This document shows, one piece after another, positions 37,260 to 48,268 of a stretch of 64,000 nucleotides of DNA; position 1 is the first letter of the stretch, and the number at the start of each line of letters is the position of its first letter. The notes beneath the pieces were generated by a model. That model saw nothing but the letters and a program-made list of their open reading frames with translations, had not been told where the DNA came from and ran no database searches. The position numbers and the translations under genes are program-made. The stretch lies in NCBI GenBank assembly GCA_950295325.1, contig OX485807.1, positions 52,192,796 to 52,256,795 of the forward strand, given 5' to 3'. This DNA comes from Polytrichum commune. Lineage: Eukaryota; Streptophyta; Polytrichopsida; Polytrichales; Polytrichaceae.

Positions 37260-38233
37260 TGTCGCGCACCTCTCCATGAGGAGTGGCCGAAACACCATGG
37301 GCAGAAGGGGGACCCCGGAGTGACACCCGGGACTTGTGGCGCCGTTGGTGAGAGGGCCCAAGTGATCCTAGTGTGGGTGAGGGCCCCGGGCGTTGGGAAC
37401 GCCTCCCACCCACAAAGACTAGGAGGCATGAGGGTGAGGCCATGAGCTATGCGTAGCTCATGGCGTGGTGATTCTAGAATGCTCAAGATCACCTCAATCG
37501 GAGGTGTGAGCTAGGAGTTATGGCCATTTGAGTGGGGTGCTGTCCCGGGACAGCGCCCTGGTACAGCAGTGCCTGGGAGTGATTCCCGGGACTGCCAAGG
37601 TTCAAACAGGCATAACTTCCTCAAGACTTGCCCGAATGGGGCAAGCGAGGAGTCCATCGGCATCTACGTGAAGCGTAGATGAGGATGGAGTGGTTGGTTG
37701 TTATGATCAGACATCATACAAGGAAGTTATGATGGTCTGAAGCTGCTGGGGGGGTTCTAGGCCCAGCAGCTAAGGGAAAATGTCCACTTGGCCCCAACTC
37801 TTGGTAGAGAGACAAGAGGTTGGTTGGCGGTGGGGTAGGGGCTCCGCGTAGAGTCCTAGAGGCTTATATGGGTGAGGTGGTGTGGCCTCACCCACCCGAG
37901 GCCGAACGGCACGGCCTCCATGGGCATTGGCCCATTGTGAGGCCATAGTTGCCTAGTATGGTTCGGGTTGTTGTAGTGTTGCTCCGGCAACGCGATGATC
38001 AACATAGGATTGGATTTCCATGGATGGAAGTCCACATTGGGGAAATGGGTTACCGATTAAGGGGTGAGCCCCGAAAGCAAAGTAGGAGGGTTGGTTCCCT
38101 CCTATGAACTATTGGTCCGGGGTAAGAGGAGCTATCCATTAGCATGGCGGAATGCGAAGGGTTAGCCACTCGTAACCTTTGCTAGAATTGAAAATTGGCA
38201 AGATTATTAAGGGACCTAGCAAGGGTTGCGACA
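37260..38233 (+). repeat. 3' LTR of element C
   Basis: A 974-bp copy apparently the same as 31327-32300, followed by the target duplication AGTAT. Confidence 0.95.
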
Positions 38234-38425
38234 AGTATTGTCCTTGGGCGTTGGTTTGCTTCTCTTTTCCGTTGATGATGTTTTGTTCCTCTTCCCTGCT
38301 GATGTTGCTTTGCTTCCTCCATTCCTCTTCTGTCCCTGGGGTGGAGAGTTTGCTTCCATCATTACAAAATCGGGATCGTCCGTGAGAACTCTGGCCGCGC
38401 CTCTTCCTCCTCCTTGTCCTATCAT
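38234..38425 (-). pseudogene. Unknown interrupted gene, 5' part (G1, fragment 1 of 3)
   Basis: An ATG at 38425 opens a frame (MIGQGGGRGAARVLTDD..., then a lysine/serine-rich basic stretch with KRNKTSSTEKRSKPTPKDNT). It continues in frame into 31326 when element C and one AGTAT copy are removed. The basic, low-complexity N-terminus suggests nucleic-acid binding, but no known domain was recognised. The start is the first ATG in this frame. An upstream exon cannot be excluded. Confidence 0.55.
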
Positions 38426-39767
38426 TTTTTTCTACAAGGTATGACATTAGTTATTTTTACTAGATTAGGTTTTTTAGTAGGGATTTTTAAGCGTAGTGTG
38501 TGGATTGGACGAAAGTTGTTGTGAATTCTTTTTGGTGTTTTTCCTCTTCTTTCCACTGACGCGTGTAGTGGGGCTTTGTAGAAGAGGAGTTTGTGCTTTA
38601 GGTGTGTGCTATTAGTTGTTATGTTTTCTTTCCTATCTATTGAATGTAAAGAAAGGGAAATTTTGTGAGAGGGGGAGTAGCGTACCTTTGTGGGGGAAAT
38701 TACCTTCCTGGTTGGGTGTTGATGTATGCTTCCCTGATGCTCTATTTGATGTTGCTTTGTTTGGTGATGTTGTCTTGTGACTGAGATGTCTATGATCCTT
38801 CTTCTTTGTTGGTGTTGATTCTTTGCGATGCCGATGTTGCACTACACGTTGGTGCAGTGGGTTGGATGGTCACTGGTCGCGGTTATCCATAATGGTTGAA
38901 CTCGTGCACTTAGAGTTGGCCTTTCGGTCAATCTTGGATGCCTTGGTGAGAGTGAGTGCAAACTTGGTAGGTGTGGTTTGTGTAACTCCAATGTACAAAT
39001 CCGACATTGTGTTTCACTCCACAATGTGAGTCCCCCAGTGCTCTCAGTTCAGACTTATGGATTTGTACCTTGGAGTTTACACATCTTTCCTTCAATCCAC
39101 ACCTCTAGGTTGGTTTGCACATCCTCATCTTCTTAGGTAATGGCATCACCCTCAACACCTGGAGTACTCCCAATCAGCTACAAGGAAAATCTTAGTGGGT
39201 GTTTGCAGTGTGATTTACCTATAATGTGGACTCCAACAGCGTTTCGAGCTCCTCCGTTGTAGCTTAAGGTGTCGCCTTCAACATCTGTATGTGTACTCAC
39301 CTGTGGGCTTGACCCTATGTGGCTATGGGCTGTCTAGCACAACAACCGGCACTCGAAGCCGACTTCGCTCTTGTGCGTCTGCAGGTGGGTGGACAATCCT
39401 ATGCCGACTTCGACTCGGGTTTACTTGTGAGATCGATTCATTGTGGCTCTAGGCTCTGTTCACCTCTTTGATCTGTAGGCAAGGTCAACTTCTTCCTTGT
39501 GTGCCTACAAGTGTGTGAGTAAACAGGTGTCGCCTTCAAGCTTTGGTGTGTAACTCACCTGCGTGCTTGGTGCGACTTTAGATGCGGTATTTTGAACTCG
39601 CATGTGGGCAAGGTCTTTTGTGGCACTTGGTTTGTTCGGCACAGTGAGTGCTCGCAAGGCCGTCTTCGTCCTACAGGTGAATATGCAGATATGCGTTGAA
39701 TGGTGATCCAGAGGGCGGACTTACCTGTTAGCTCGACGTCGAGGCACCAATCTCTGTCTGATGATTC
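38426..39767. other. Upstream flank of G1, no gene recognised
   Basis: The region is mixed T/G-rich sequence. A minus-strand frame at 38842-38633 is rich in K, H, T and P and might be an upstream part of G1, without support. An inverted pair (GTGTAACTCCAATGTACAAA at about 38980 and GGATTTGTACCTTGGAGTTT at about 39060) forms an imperfect stem of about 25 bases. The phrase GTGTCGCCTTCAA occurs twice (about 39270 and 39527). Confidence 0.4.
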
Positions 39768-39922
39768 TTGATGATCTTGGTGAAGAAAAAAAATGGGAAA
39801 TTGAGGGTGTATGTGGATTATAAGAAACTAAATGCTTGCACACAAAATGATCATTTTCCTCTACCATTCATCACTCTCCTTTTAGAGGAGGTAGGAGGGT
39901 ATGCTCGCTATATGTTCATGGA
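39768..39922 (+). pseudogene. Ty3-type reverse transcriptase fragment (fingers)
   Basis: The frame encodes LVKKKNGKLRVYVDYKKLNA followed by HFPLPFITLLLEEVGGYARY and MFMD. This is the fingers region and the first catalytic-aspartate area of Ty3 reverse transcriptases. It stops at 39922 where an LTR fragment begins. It is the part missing from elements A, B and C, so it comes from a more complete relative or another family. Confidence 0.85.
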
Positions 39923-40392
39923 TGTCACGCACCTCTCCATGAGGAGTGCCTGAAATACCATGGGCACAAGGGGGACCCCGGAGTGACACCCGGGACTTGT
40001 GGCGCCATTGGTGAGAGGGCCCAAGTGATCCTAGTGTGGGTGAGGGCCCCGGGCGTTGGGAACGCCTCCCACCCTCGGAGACTAGGATGCACAAGGGTAA
40101 GGCCATGAGCTATGCGTAGCTCATGGCGTGAGGATTCTAGAACGCTCAAGAACACCTCGATCGGAGGTGTGAGCTAGGAGTTATGGCCATTTGAGTGGGG
40201 CGCTGTCCCGGGACAGCGCCCTGGTGCAGCAGCAGTGCCTGGGAGTGATTCCCGGGACTGCCAAGGTTCAAACAGGCATAACTTCGTGAGTACTTGCCCG
40301 AATGGGGCAAGTGAGGAGTCCATCGGCATCTACGTAAAGCGTAGATGAAGATGGGATGGTTGGTTGTTGGAATCAGACATCATACAAGGAAT
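39923..40392 (+). repeat. 3'-truncated LTR of the same family
   Basis: It starts with TGTCACGCACCTCTCCATGA directly after the reverse-transcriptase fragment. It follows the family LTR to about ACATCATACAAGGAA, then breaks. It carries an extra GCA in CAGCAGCAGTGCC relative to other copies. Confidence 0.9.
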
Positions 40393-40784
40393 TCGTAGAT
40401 TTGCCAAAACTTGTAAAATCTGGAAAAAATGCTAATGGGGTCAAAAACAAAAAACAAAAATATGCTATATTATCTAAATCTCCGTAGCTACAAATTCTTC
40501 TCATATTTTGTTTTGGTTTGAAATGATTTTCTTTTCTCATTCTTCTATCTATTTCCTTGTTTTGGGCCACCTCGTAGATTTTGGGTTTCGGGGCAAAAAA
40601 AAATTTGTGCTATTTTGTGTCATTTTCTAGCTCCTATAACGTATTGCATGAGTACTTGAGTAGTCATATTTGTCATTTCTTACATTCTAACCTCGTATTG
40701 AATAGTTTTTTTGCTCCTATGTTCTGAACATCGATTTAAATTCATACAATAGATATTTGTTTTAATTTTAGGCTCTCCTAGTCG
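40393..40784. other. Short AT-rich spacer, no gene seen
   Basis: No recognisable feature between the broken LTR and the satellite array. Confidence 0.45.
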
Positions 40785-41595
40785 TTTTACCTCCCAACTT
40801 TGGCCTTCCTAAGTTGCGCTTACAAACCCTGTGCGTTAACGCACAGGGTTTCTTCTCCCAACTTTGGGCTTCCTAAGTTGCGCTTATAAACCCTGTGCGT
40901 TAACGCACAGGGTTTCTCCTCCCAATTTTGGGCTTCCTAAGTTGCGCTTACAAACCCTCTGTGTTAACGCACAGGGTTTCTCCTCCCAACTTTGGGCTTC
41001 CTAAATTGCGCTTATAAACCCTGTGCGTTAACGCACAGGGTTTTGCCTCCCAATTTTGGCCTTCCTAAGTTGCGCTTACAAACCCTCTGTGTTAACGCAC
41101 AGGGTTTCTCCTCCCAACTTTGGGCTTCCTAAGTTGCGCTTATAAACCCTGTGCGTTAACGCACAGGGTTTCTTCTCCCAACTTTGGGCTTCCTAAGTTG
41201 CGCTTATAAACCCTGTGCGTTAACGCACAGGGTTTCTCCTCCCAACTTTGGGCTTCCTAAATTGCGCTTATAAACCCTGTGCGTTAACGCACAGGGTTTC
41301 TCCTCCCAATTTTGGGCTTCCTAAGTTGCGCTTACAAACCCTGTGTGTTAACACACAGGGTTTCTCCTCCCAACTTTGGGCTTCCTAAGTTGCGCTTATA
41401 AACCCTGTGCGTTAACGCACAGGGTTTCGCCTCCCAACTTTGGCCTTCCTAAATTGCGCTTATAAACCCTGTGCGTTAACGCACAGGGTTTCTCCTCCCA
41501 ACTTTGGCCTTCCTAAGTTGCGCTTACAAACCCTGTGCGTTAACGCACAGGGTTTCGCCTCCCAACTTTGGCCTTATTAAGTTGTTCTTACAACC
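40785..41595. repeat. 64-bp tandem satellite with a 28-bp palindrome, about 13 copies
   Basis: Each unit reads CTCCCAACTTTGGGCTTCCT, AAGTTGCGCTTATA, then a 28-base palindrome made of AAACCCTGTGCGTT and its reverse complement. AAGTTGCGCTTA starts at 40811, 40875, 40939, 41003, 41067 and so on, every 64 bases. One unit (about 41338-41360) has both arms changed together (GTGTGTTAACACAC). Units near 40957 and 41085 have one arm changed. The outer heptamers AAACCCT/AGGGTTT equal the plant telomere repeat in permuted form. Confidence 0.95.
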
Positions 41596-44500
41596 CACTA
41601 CAAGAAAACCAGCCCAATGTGACTAGGTTTTATGACTATGATAGAGCATAAACCAATATCTGACTAGCACTGTTTGTAGTCATTTCGACTTAGTCGCTTC
41701 GGACAATCTGACTAGGGGTCATATCGGACATTTTTTGTTCCCAATGCTGCGTTCCCACAGTGTTTTGGGACCTCAAAACGGGACCTGCAGTGGGACTTGG
41801 GATCATATGACTCTATATAGTCATATCTCCTTGACGATTTGTAGTCATCTATGTGCAAATAGCGAATGTTTGGTATGACTATGTTTAGTGAGGTATGAGT
41901 CAATACATGATTAATTCTATCACTACGCATAGTGATGGGATGGTGACTGTGTGTAGTCATACATTGAGTTGGAGCATACGACTCTTTGGAGTCACATCTA
42001 TTTGACACCCCATAGTCACAAATACTGAAATAGTTTCTGAATGATATGACGAATTGTAGTGAGGTATCAGTCAATAAATGATTGGTTTTATCACTACGAA
42101 CAGTAGTAAGATGATGACTGAAATGCGTCATTCATTGAGTTGGGATAATAGGACTTTTTGAAGTCACATCTGTTGGACTACCCATAGTCACGAATGTTGA
42201 AATAGCTTCTGACTGCTGGGACTACTTGTGGTGAGATATTAGTCTGCCATGCTGAAATCATGAGTGGGCATGACTAATTATAGTGAGTGTTTGGAGAATA
42301 TAGCAATGTATACTCGTTTCTGTCACTACTGGAAGTCAAATTTTAATATTAAATCGTAAGCAGATGACTTGGACTTGACTGTCCGTAGTGTAGTGCAAAC
42401 GTATGCCATGCAGTCGAATCTGCCATTCTTACGGTGTGTAGTAATAGATTTCAGTTTCAGATTAGGGTGATAATGAGCTCTGTTGACTGTTACAAGTCAA
42501 CATTGCGGTTGTAAGCACTGCGTCAGGTCATGCAAATGATTGCCACAACATTTCATTGAAAGAGAAAATTCCGTGCTGAAACATGATGCACTGAAACTGG
42601 AAGTCCATCACTCTAAACTGCTTTCTAGCAGGACAAATCAATGTCCATGAACTCTGTGGGCCACATTACAAAGTGCCCTACTGCTTGTCCTACCAAGGTC
42701 ACGGGTGGATCGTCTAGATCTAGAGGTGCAAACAAACCGTAGTCGTCATCTAGGCTTTTCGACACTTCTACAGACACGGTTCCTGCAATTATGGTTCTCC
42801 CGTGTAGAGAAGCACCAGCTACATTCTGCACTTTCCCGAGTGCCACAACTTTATCCTCCTCCCCTTCTAAAAGTCCCTTGAGTCTCACAGGATCACCCTT
42901 CTTGAACTCCAGGTCCTCACCTTCTTGTACAACCTATAATCATAATAAAACCACAAAACACGGATCAGTTGGGACTAAATTGTTGCTTTTATACAAGGAT
43001 TTACTTTCTGAAGGCTCATGGCACTTATTCAAGTTCTATGACTGTGAGAAGACACATATGCTAATGTCATTACTAATATCAGTCACATGTTCTAACTTCA
43101 TGAATGAATCCAATCAATAGTGGTCGCTCGTTACATATCATTACTCTACAAACAGTCAATTTCTTGCCATAGAGAACTTGCAAAGAACTAAGGCACAACA
43201 TTCCAGGAAGTGGCTCATGGCACTTACATGTTCACTTACCGGTGTGTTCAAGTTTTGCTTGAGTCTAACAGGGTCACCCTTCTTTAAATTCATGTCCTCA
43301 GTTTCTTGTACAACCTTTAAAAATAAAAAACACACAAAACAAGGGTCAGTTGGGACTGAATCAGTGAATTGGTGCTTTCAGAACGAAAACTAGCGAAAAT
43401 ACATGGCTGCCGACACTTACATCTTCACTTACCGGTGCGTTCATGTTTCTCTTCCTCTTCCCTTTCGCGTTCTGCTGACTGTCAATGTTGGCTTCCTTGT
43501 TCTTTTCAGGTTGAGCTTTGCACCCCCTGAGAGCTTTTTGCTTCTTCGTGTCGTCGTGGTCTTTCTTCAGCTTCTCAACCTCTGTCAAACGCATTTTCTT
43601 AGGGGCTTGAGTGTCCTCTTTTGCAAGCTTCGAAGCCCTCGAATTCCGAGTTGAGTACACAACTGGGGCACGTCCGGCTGACTCTGCCCCGGTCACTATA
43701 ACACAATCCGGAGTGCCTCCTTCAGGGTTTATCGATGTTCCCGATGGACGTGAGTCCTTCACATCTCCTACTGCAGGAATGTCCGCTGCCTTCTCCGGAT
43801 CTGCTGCCAGCGATTCGCCCTCCCCTACTTGGTGCAATCCCTGCTGATTACAGAGTATAAGTATCCTCTCAGTGATTGCTTTTAATCATGACCAATGTTT
43901 GTAAACTTGTTCAACAATGCCACATCTTCTTGGCCAGTCCAGTCACTTATTCAACTTCTATGACCTCGGATAGTAATACATATTGAACTGATGACTGATA
44001 TTAGTCACATATGCTAACTCCATTACTACTACCCATCACGAAATCGAACTCCATGACTGCATCTAGTCAAGCCTGGTCACTCTTTCCATATCAATGACAA
44101 CGAACAGTCACGAACTTGTTATAGTGAATTTTTCTAGAGCTAATTAAGGCACAAGATTTTAAGAAGTGCCCAAGCATGAGCTGTAATATCAGGAGGTGGA
44201 CAACACACATTCATATCATACTTGTACCTGCAGTGGCTCGGTACTTTCTTCGATCTGTTCTGGCTTTTGTGAAGTGTTGGTGCCGGTGGACTCTGAGCTT
44301 GAGCTGTTTTTGACACTTGCTGCCTTCATGGGGGTGACAACGGGAATCTGCAAGTGCTGCATTATGCGTTCAATGTTCTTCTCCATGGCTCTCCGCCAAT
44401 CACTGTCGTGCGCTGCCTGTGCATCAGACACTCGACTACTCGGCGAGGTTTCACTTCTAGGAATGAGTCTTCGAGGGGCATTTTTGTCCCGTGCAAGCTC

Positions 44501-45860
44501 TCTTTCTATTTCAACCCTAGTTGGGCTTCTCTCCAGCTCAATGGCCTGCACAAAGATCTTAGACTCCCTAGTTAGGACTGCATGATTAGTGAAAAACAGG
44601 GTAGGCTTCTCTATGACTAAAAAAAGTCACAAATTCGAACGTGTTGACTAAGAACAATCACATACTCTAATTTGATGGCTGCACCTAGTCACATCAAGAC
44701 CTTTTAGACTTTTGGATCAGGGGGTGTATTGGACTTCCGACTTACCAATTGAGCTCGAACATATTCTTCGTTGCGCCCGGCTGAAGACGGCCTCCTCACT
44801 TGCGCTCGGCTGTATCGCAGCTTCTCTGCTTCATGCTGTTTTTTCTCCTCCAAGATGAGTTTTGACAACTTTACCCAATGGTCCTGACGAATGTGCTTTG
44901 GCTTGTCCTTCCCTTCTTGCATTCTTTTCTTCAACTGATATCTCTTCACCTTCAATTGGCCCTTCAAAATGCTATGGAAAGCCTCCTCTGTCACCTTGCC
45001 AAGGCCCCCATGGTACTCAAAAGTGTTGTCCACTCATTCCTTGACAGCGAGCAACATCGAAGTATTGAGATTCTTGTAGTTGTCTTCGCTGAAATCTATA
45101 TCCTGCGCATGACCTCGAAGACATGTTAGCCACAGCGGTCGATTCGGTCCTTGTGGATGTCCTCTCAAATCGACCTCCACAAGGTGTTTTCGGGGCCCCC
45201 CTGCGTCTCGAAATGTGACCTCATGAGCCTGTTGTTGCTTCAAAGCAACACGTCGTCTAGATTTCTGGTCTCGGGAATATGAGGGTTGACCAAAGCTCTC
45301 GGTCATCTCCGATGCAGAATATGTGGAGGAGTTCACCCCAGGCTCCTGCATCTCAATCGCACGCCTCCATTGCAGTAGTTGGAGCTGTTTTTCTGCAATT
45401 TCAAGGTCCAAGGTACTAATGGCCCCATGCCGGGGAAGGGCTCGGCCACGAGCATGAGGTGTGATGCCTCCCTGAACACGAGGAACCTCGGGTACAACGT
45501 CGTTGCAGTAATCGAAGGGCTCCCCTGTTAGTGGATCCTCTGACATCTTGATTGGTTTGTTGTGTTGTGGTTGGTCCGTTTCCTGCGGTCGGAGGCTCAT
45601 TGACCTGGGTTTAGGAATTCCACAACCTCCAAAACCTCGCTTGCGCACCTCCCACACAAATGGCTCGGTTGTGTGTGCTCTGGCCTGCACAATACATACA
45701 TAGCTAATCAAAGTCATAGTCAAGGTTTAGTCATTATCCCATTTCGGATGACTAGGACCGGTCACAAATCGGAAACATATGCGAGGGTTGATAGTCAACG
45801 TTTTAGTTCATGTGACTAGGACCAGTCACAAATCCTTAAACCCTTAAACCCTACATTGTC
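41596..45860 (-). mobile_element. CACTA (En/Spm) element, one end and accessory gene; other end not found
   Basis: It begins CACTACAAGAAAACC, the classical CACTA terminus. It is followed by about 1 kb of subterminal DNA packed with TGACTA/TAGTCA and TATGACT motifs in both orientations. It sits inside the last satellite unit, next to ACC, which would be the 3-bp target site. The matching right terminus (…TTGTAGTG) is not seen before the LTR at 46553, so that end is lost or lies beyond a rearrangement. The approximate limit at 45860 is where the TGACTA motifs fade. A minus-strand gene fills the interior. No TNPD-type catalytic transposase was recognised. Confidence 0.8.
42640..45723 (-). pseudogene. 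CACTA accessory protein gene (plant transposase Ptta/En/Spm-like), multi-exon
   Basis: Reading leftward: 45723-44704 has RGHAQDIDFSEDNYKN, then FHSILKGQLKVKRYQLKKRM, IRQDHWVKLSKLI and AGRNEEYVRAQLV, like the Transposase_24/Ptta region of En/Spm proteins. Then come a charged exon 44551-44216, a low-complexity basic exon 43837-43440 and short exons with KKGDPVRLK. The last exon, about 42955-42640, has VALGKVQNVAGASLHGRTII and VGQAVGHFVMWP, a segment common near the end of such proteins. A TGA at 45036-45034 interrupts the otherwise continuous first frame (VKE-stop-VDNTF). The KKGDPVRLK exon and its intron are duplicated (42880-42970 and 43230-43330). Introns contain the same TGACTA/TAGTCA motifs as the element's subterminal DNA. 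Confidence 0.65.
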
Positions 45861-46552
45861 TATTGAAACAGGCTTAAACCATTAAACCCTACATTCTCTA
45901 TTGAGAGGCTCTTTGAAACCAATTTGCAGCCCTCCAAAGCAGCAACACTGGAAAAGACACACGTTTGATCAAGTATGATCGCATTGGGCACCTGTACTTC
46001 GAAACCGGCAACTCTAGACATGATCTTCCCTCAGGTCACTTTGTTCAACGTTGAAAGGGAGCAAGATAACATAAACGTAAAACAACGTCCTCAACACTTC
46101 AACACCTCAATTTCAGGCTTCAATACGTGACAAAAATTGTGATCGTCATAAGGTGTTCACTGTTGAGTTTGTGATAAAACAGGAGTCAGTGTCATTAACA
46201 CATGATTTGGAGCTGCTAATTAAAATGTGCCTCAGAAGCACCACTTTATATCTATATGCTTTCTTATCTTCAAAATACAAATCTCTGAGGAGTTTTGTTG
46301 GTTTCGAATAAGAGAAATCAGTCCCAAGGGGTCTAATTGGTGACCCTGCTTCCGAATTTTTTTCACACAAACAAAGTCTATTTTTTATTTTTAAAAATCT
46401 GAAGTAGAACTAGAAACTGACTTTTGGACACTTAAGATGATTTTTGGCCAAAGCTCTTAGAGTGATACACATTTCTGAAGTGATCAAATCTTCACATGTG
46501 AATTGTAAAACTCAATCAAACTTACTCTTCAAATCTGAAACAAAAACAAACA
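45861..46552. other. Intergenic DNA, no gene seen
   Basis: A short direct repeat (TTAAACCCTACATT-TCTATTGA, twice at about 45845-45905) is visible. Nothing else is supported. Confidence 0.45.
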
Positions 46553-47525
46553 GTGGCCGAAACACCATGGGCACAAGGGGGACCCCGGAGTGACACCCGG
46601 GACTTGTGGCGCCGTTGGTGAGAGGGCCCAAGTGATCCTAGTGTGGGTGAGGGCCCCGGGCGTTGGGAACGCCTCCCACCCACAAAGACTAGGAGGCATG
46701 AGGGTGAGGCCATGAGCTATGCGTAGCTCATGGCGTGGTGATTCTAGAAAGCTCAAGATCACCTCAATCCGAGGTGTGAGCTAGGAGTTATGGCCATTTG
46801 AGTGGGGCGCTGTCCCGGGACAGCGCCCTGGTACAGCAGTGCCTGGGAGTGATTCCCGGGACTGCCAAGGTTCAAACAGGCATAACGTCCTCAATACTTG
46901 TCCGAATGGGGCAAGTGAGGAGTCCATCGGCATCTACGTGAAGCGTAGATGAAGATGAAGTGGTTGGTTGTTATGATCAGACATCATACAAGGAAGTTAT
47001 GATGGTCTGAAGCTGCTAGGGGGTTCTAGGCCCAACAGCTAAAGGAAAATGTCCACTTGGCCCCAACTCTTGGTAGAGAGACAAGAGGTTGGTTGACGGT
47101 GGGGTAGGGGCCCCGCGTGAAGTCCTAGAGGCTTATATGGGTGAGGTGGTGTGGCCTCACCCACCCGAGGCCGAACGGCACGGCCTCCATTGGCATTGGC
47201 CTAATGTGAGGCCATAGTTGCCTAGTATGGTTCGGGTTGTTGTAGTGTTGCTCCGGCAACGCGATGATCAACATAAGATTGGACTTCCATGGATGGAAGT
47301 CCACATCTAAGGATTGGCTACTGATTAAAGGGGTTGGTTAGCGATTGAAGGGGTGAGTCCCGAAAGCAAAGTAGGAGGGTTGGTTCCCCTCCTATGAACT
47401 ATAAGGTCCGGGGTGAGAGGAGCTTACCATTAGCATGGCGGTATGCGAATGGTTAGCGCTCGTAACCTTTGCTAGGAAATGAAAATTGGCAAGATGGTCA
47501 AGGAGGGCTAGCAAGGGTTGCGACA
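46553..47525 (+). repeat. LTR of the same family, missing its first 23 bases
   Basis: It starts at GTGGCCGAAACACC and runs to the normal end GGGTTGCGACA. The first 23 bases with the TGTCGC terminus are gone, so no target duplication can be assigned. It contains a small internal duplication (GATT-AAGGGGTTGGTTAGCGATTGAAGGGG near 47325-47350). Confidence 0.9.
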
Positions 47526-48268
47526 CGGACGACACGACGCACACACCGCTTTGTACTCCTTACACACACCTGCTCACACTTGCCTAAGATTACCAACGCT
47601 CATGCTACAGAAATGAACCGGAATCACCTTTTGCGTTTGGGAGCCTAAGCGCTGGTTTCCGCTTCCAGTGTACCTCCTTCCTCCCTAACGGTCCTTAGAG
47701 CACCGCTCTCACCATCGCTTATTGCTACCCAATGTCCCTCTTGGGCACCAAAGACGGAGTTCTAAATCAACATTGGTTCTCTTGAGTTTTCAACCAATCT
47801 TAATCCTTTGGTGACCGGTACTTGTAGGTTAACAAATTCCTCAATGGGTGCATGGAAATCCAAAGACATGTGTCCATGACCCTCCACACTCTAGTAAACC
47901 GCTAGAATGTGGTCGGATGACGGCTTGTGCTTAACTACATGCAAACACCTCCGACCCACTATTATATAGAATATAGTGGGCGAGCAACCTACATGGAAAC
48001 TCACCCTTAGTAATTGTTGCCAATTTCGCCATGACATGGTGTATTTTGGTTACTTACATGATAGATCCACAAGCCTACTGCCTTGCCACCTGGGGCCTAT
48101 AACTTGCCCAAGAAATATAATGGTCTGCGTCTTTTACTTCAAATCTCCTTAGGCTATTTGTAGGATGAATATAAAAGTATACTATGGAACATTATGGGCA
48201 GCAAATGAAAGGCAAGACCTGGGGCCTATAAGTTCCATGGTGCGCCAAGATCGCAATATTGCCTGCAA
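47526..48268. other. Unassigned DNA, no gene seen
   Basis: GGGGCCTATAA occurs twice (about 48091 and 48221) in similar surroundings, hinting at an old duplication. No coding region was recognised. Confidence 0.4.

Larger units (their letters stand above)
31327..38233 (+). mobile_element. LTR retrotransposon C, same family, plus orientation
   Basis: LTRs 31327-32300 and 37260-38233 look the same base for base by eye. Target duplication AGTAT lies at 31322-31326 and 38234-38238. The primer-binding site TGGTATCAGAGC is at 32303-32314 and the polypurine tract GGTGGGGGTGAG at 37248-37259. This is the youngest of the three insertions. It carries three 231-bp pol modules and lacks the polymerase palm, so it must have moved using proteins supplied by another element. 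Confidence 0.95.

Noticed and set aside
40785..41595. CRISPR-like array (regular repeats)
   Set aside because: Unit and intervening sequence are both repeated, there are no unique spacers, and the DNA is eukaryotic; it is a satellite.
45861..46552. Right terminus of the CACTA element
   Set aside because: No TTGTAGTG-ended inverted terminus was found; the TTGTAGTG at about 47240 belongs to the LTR.
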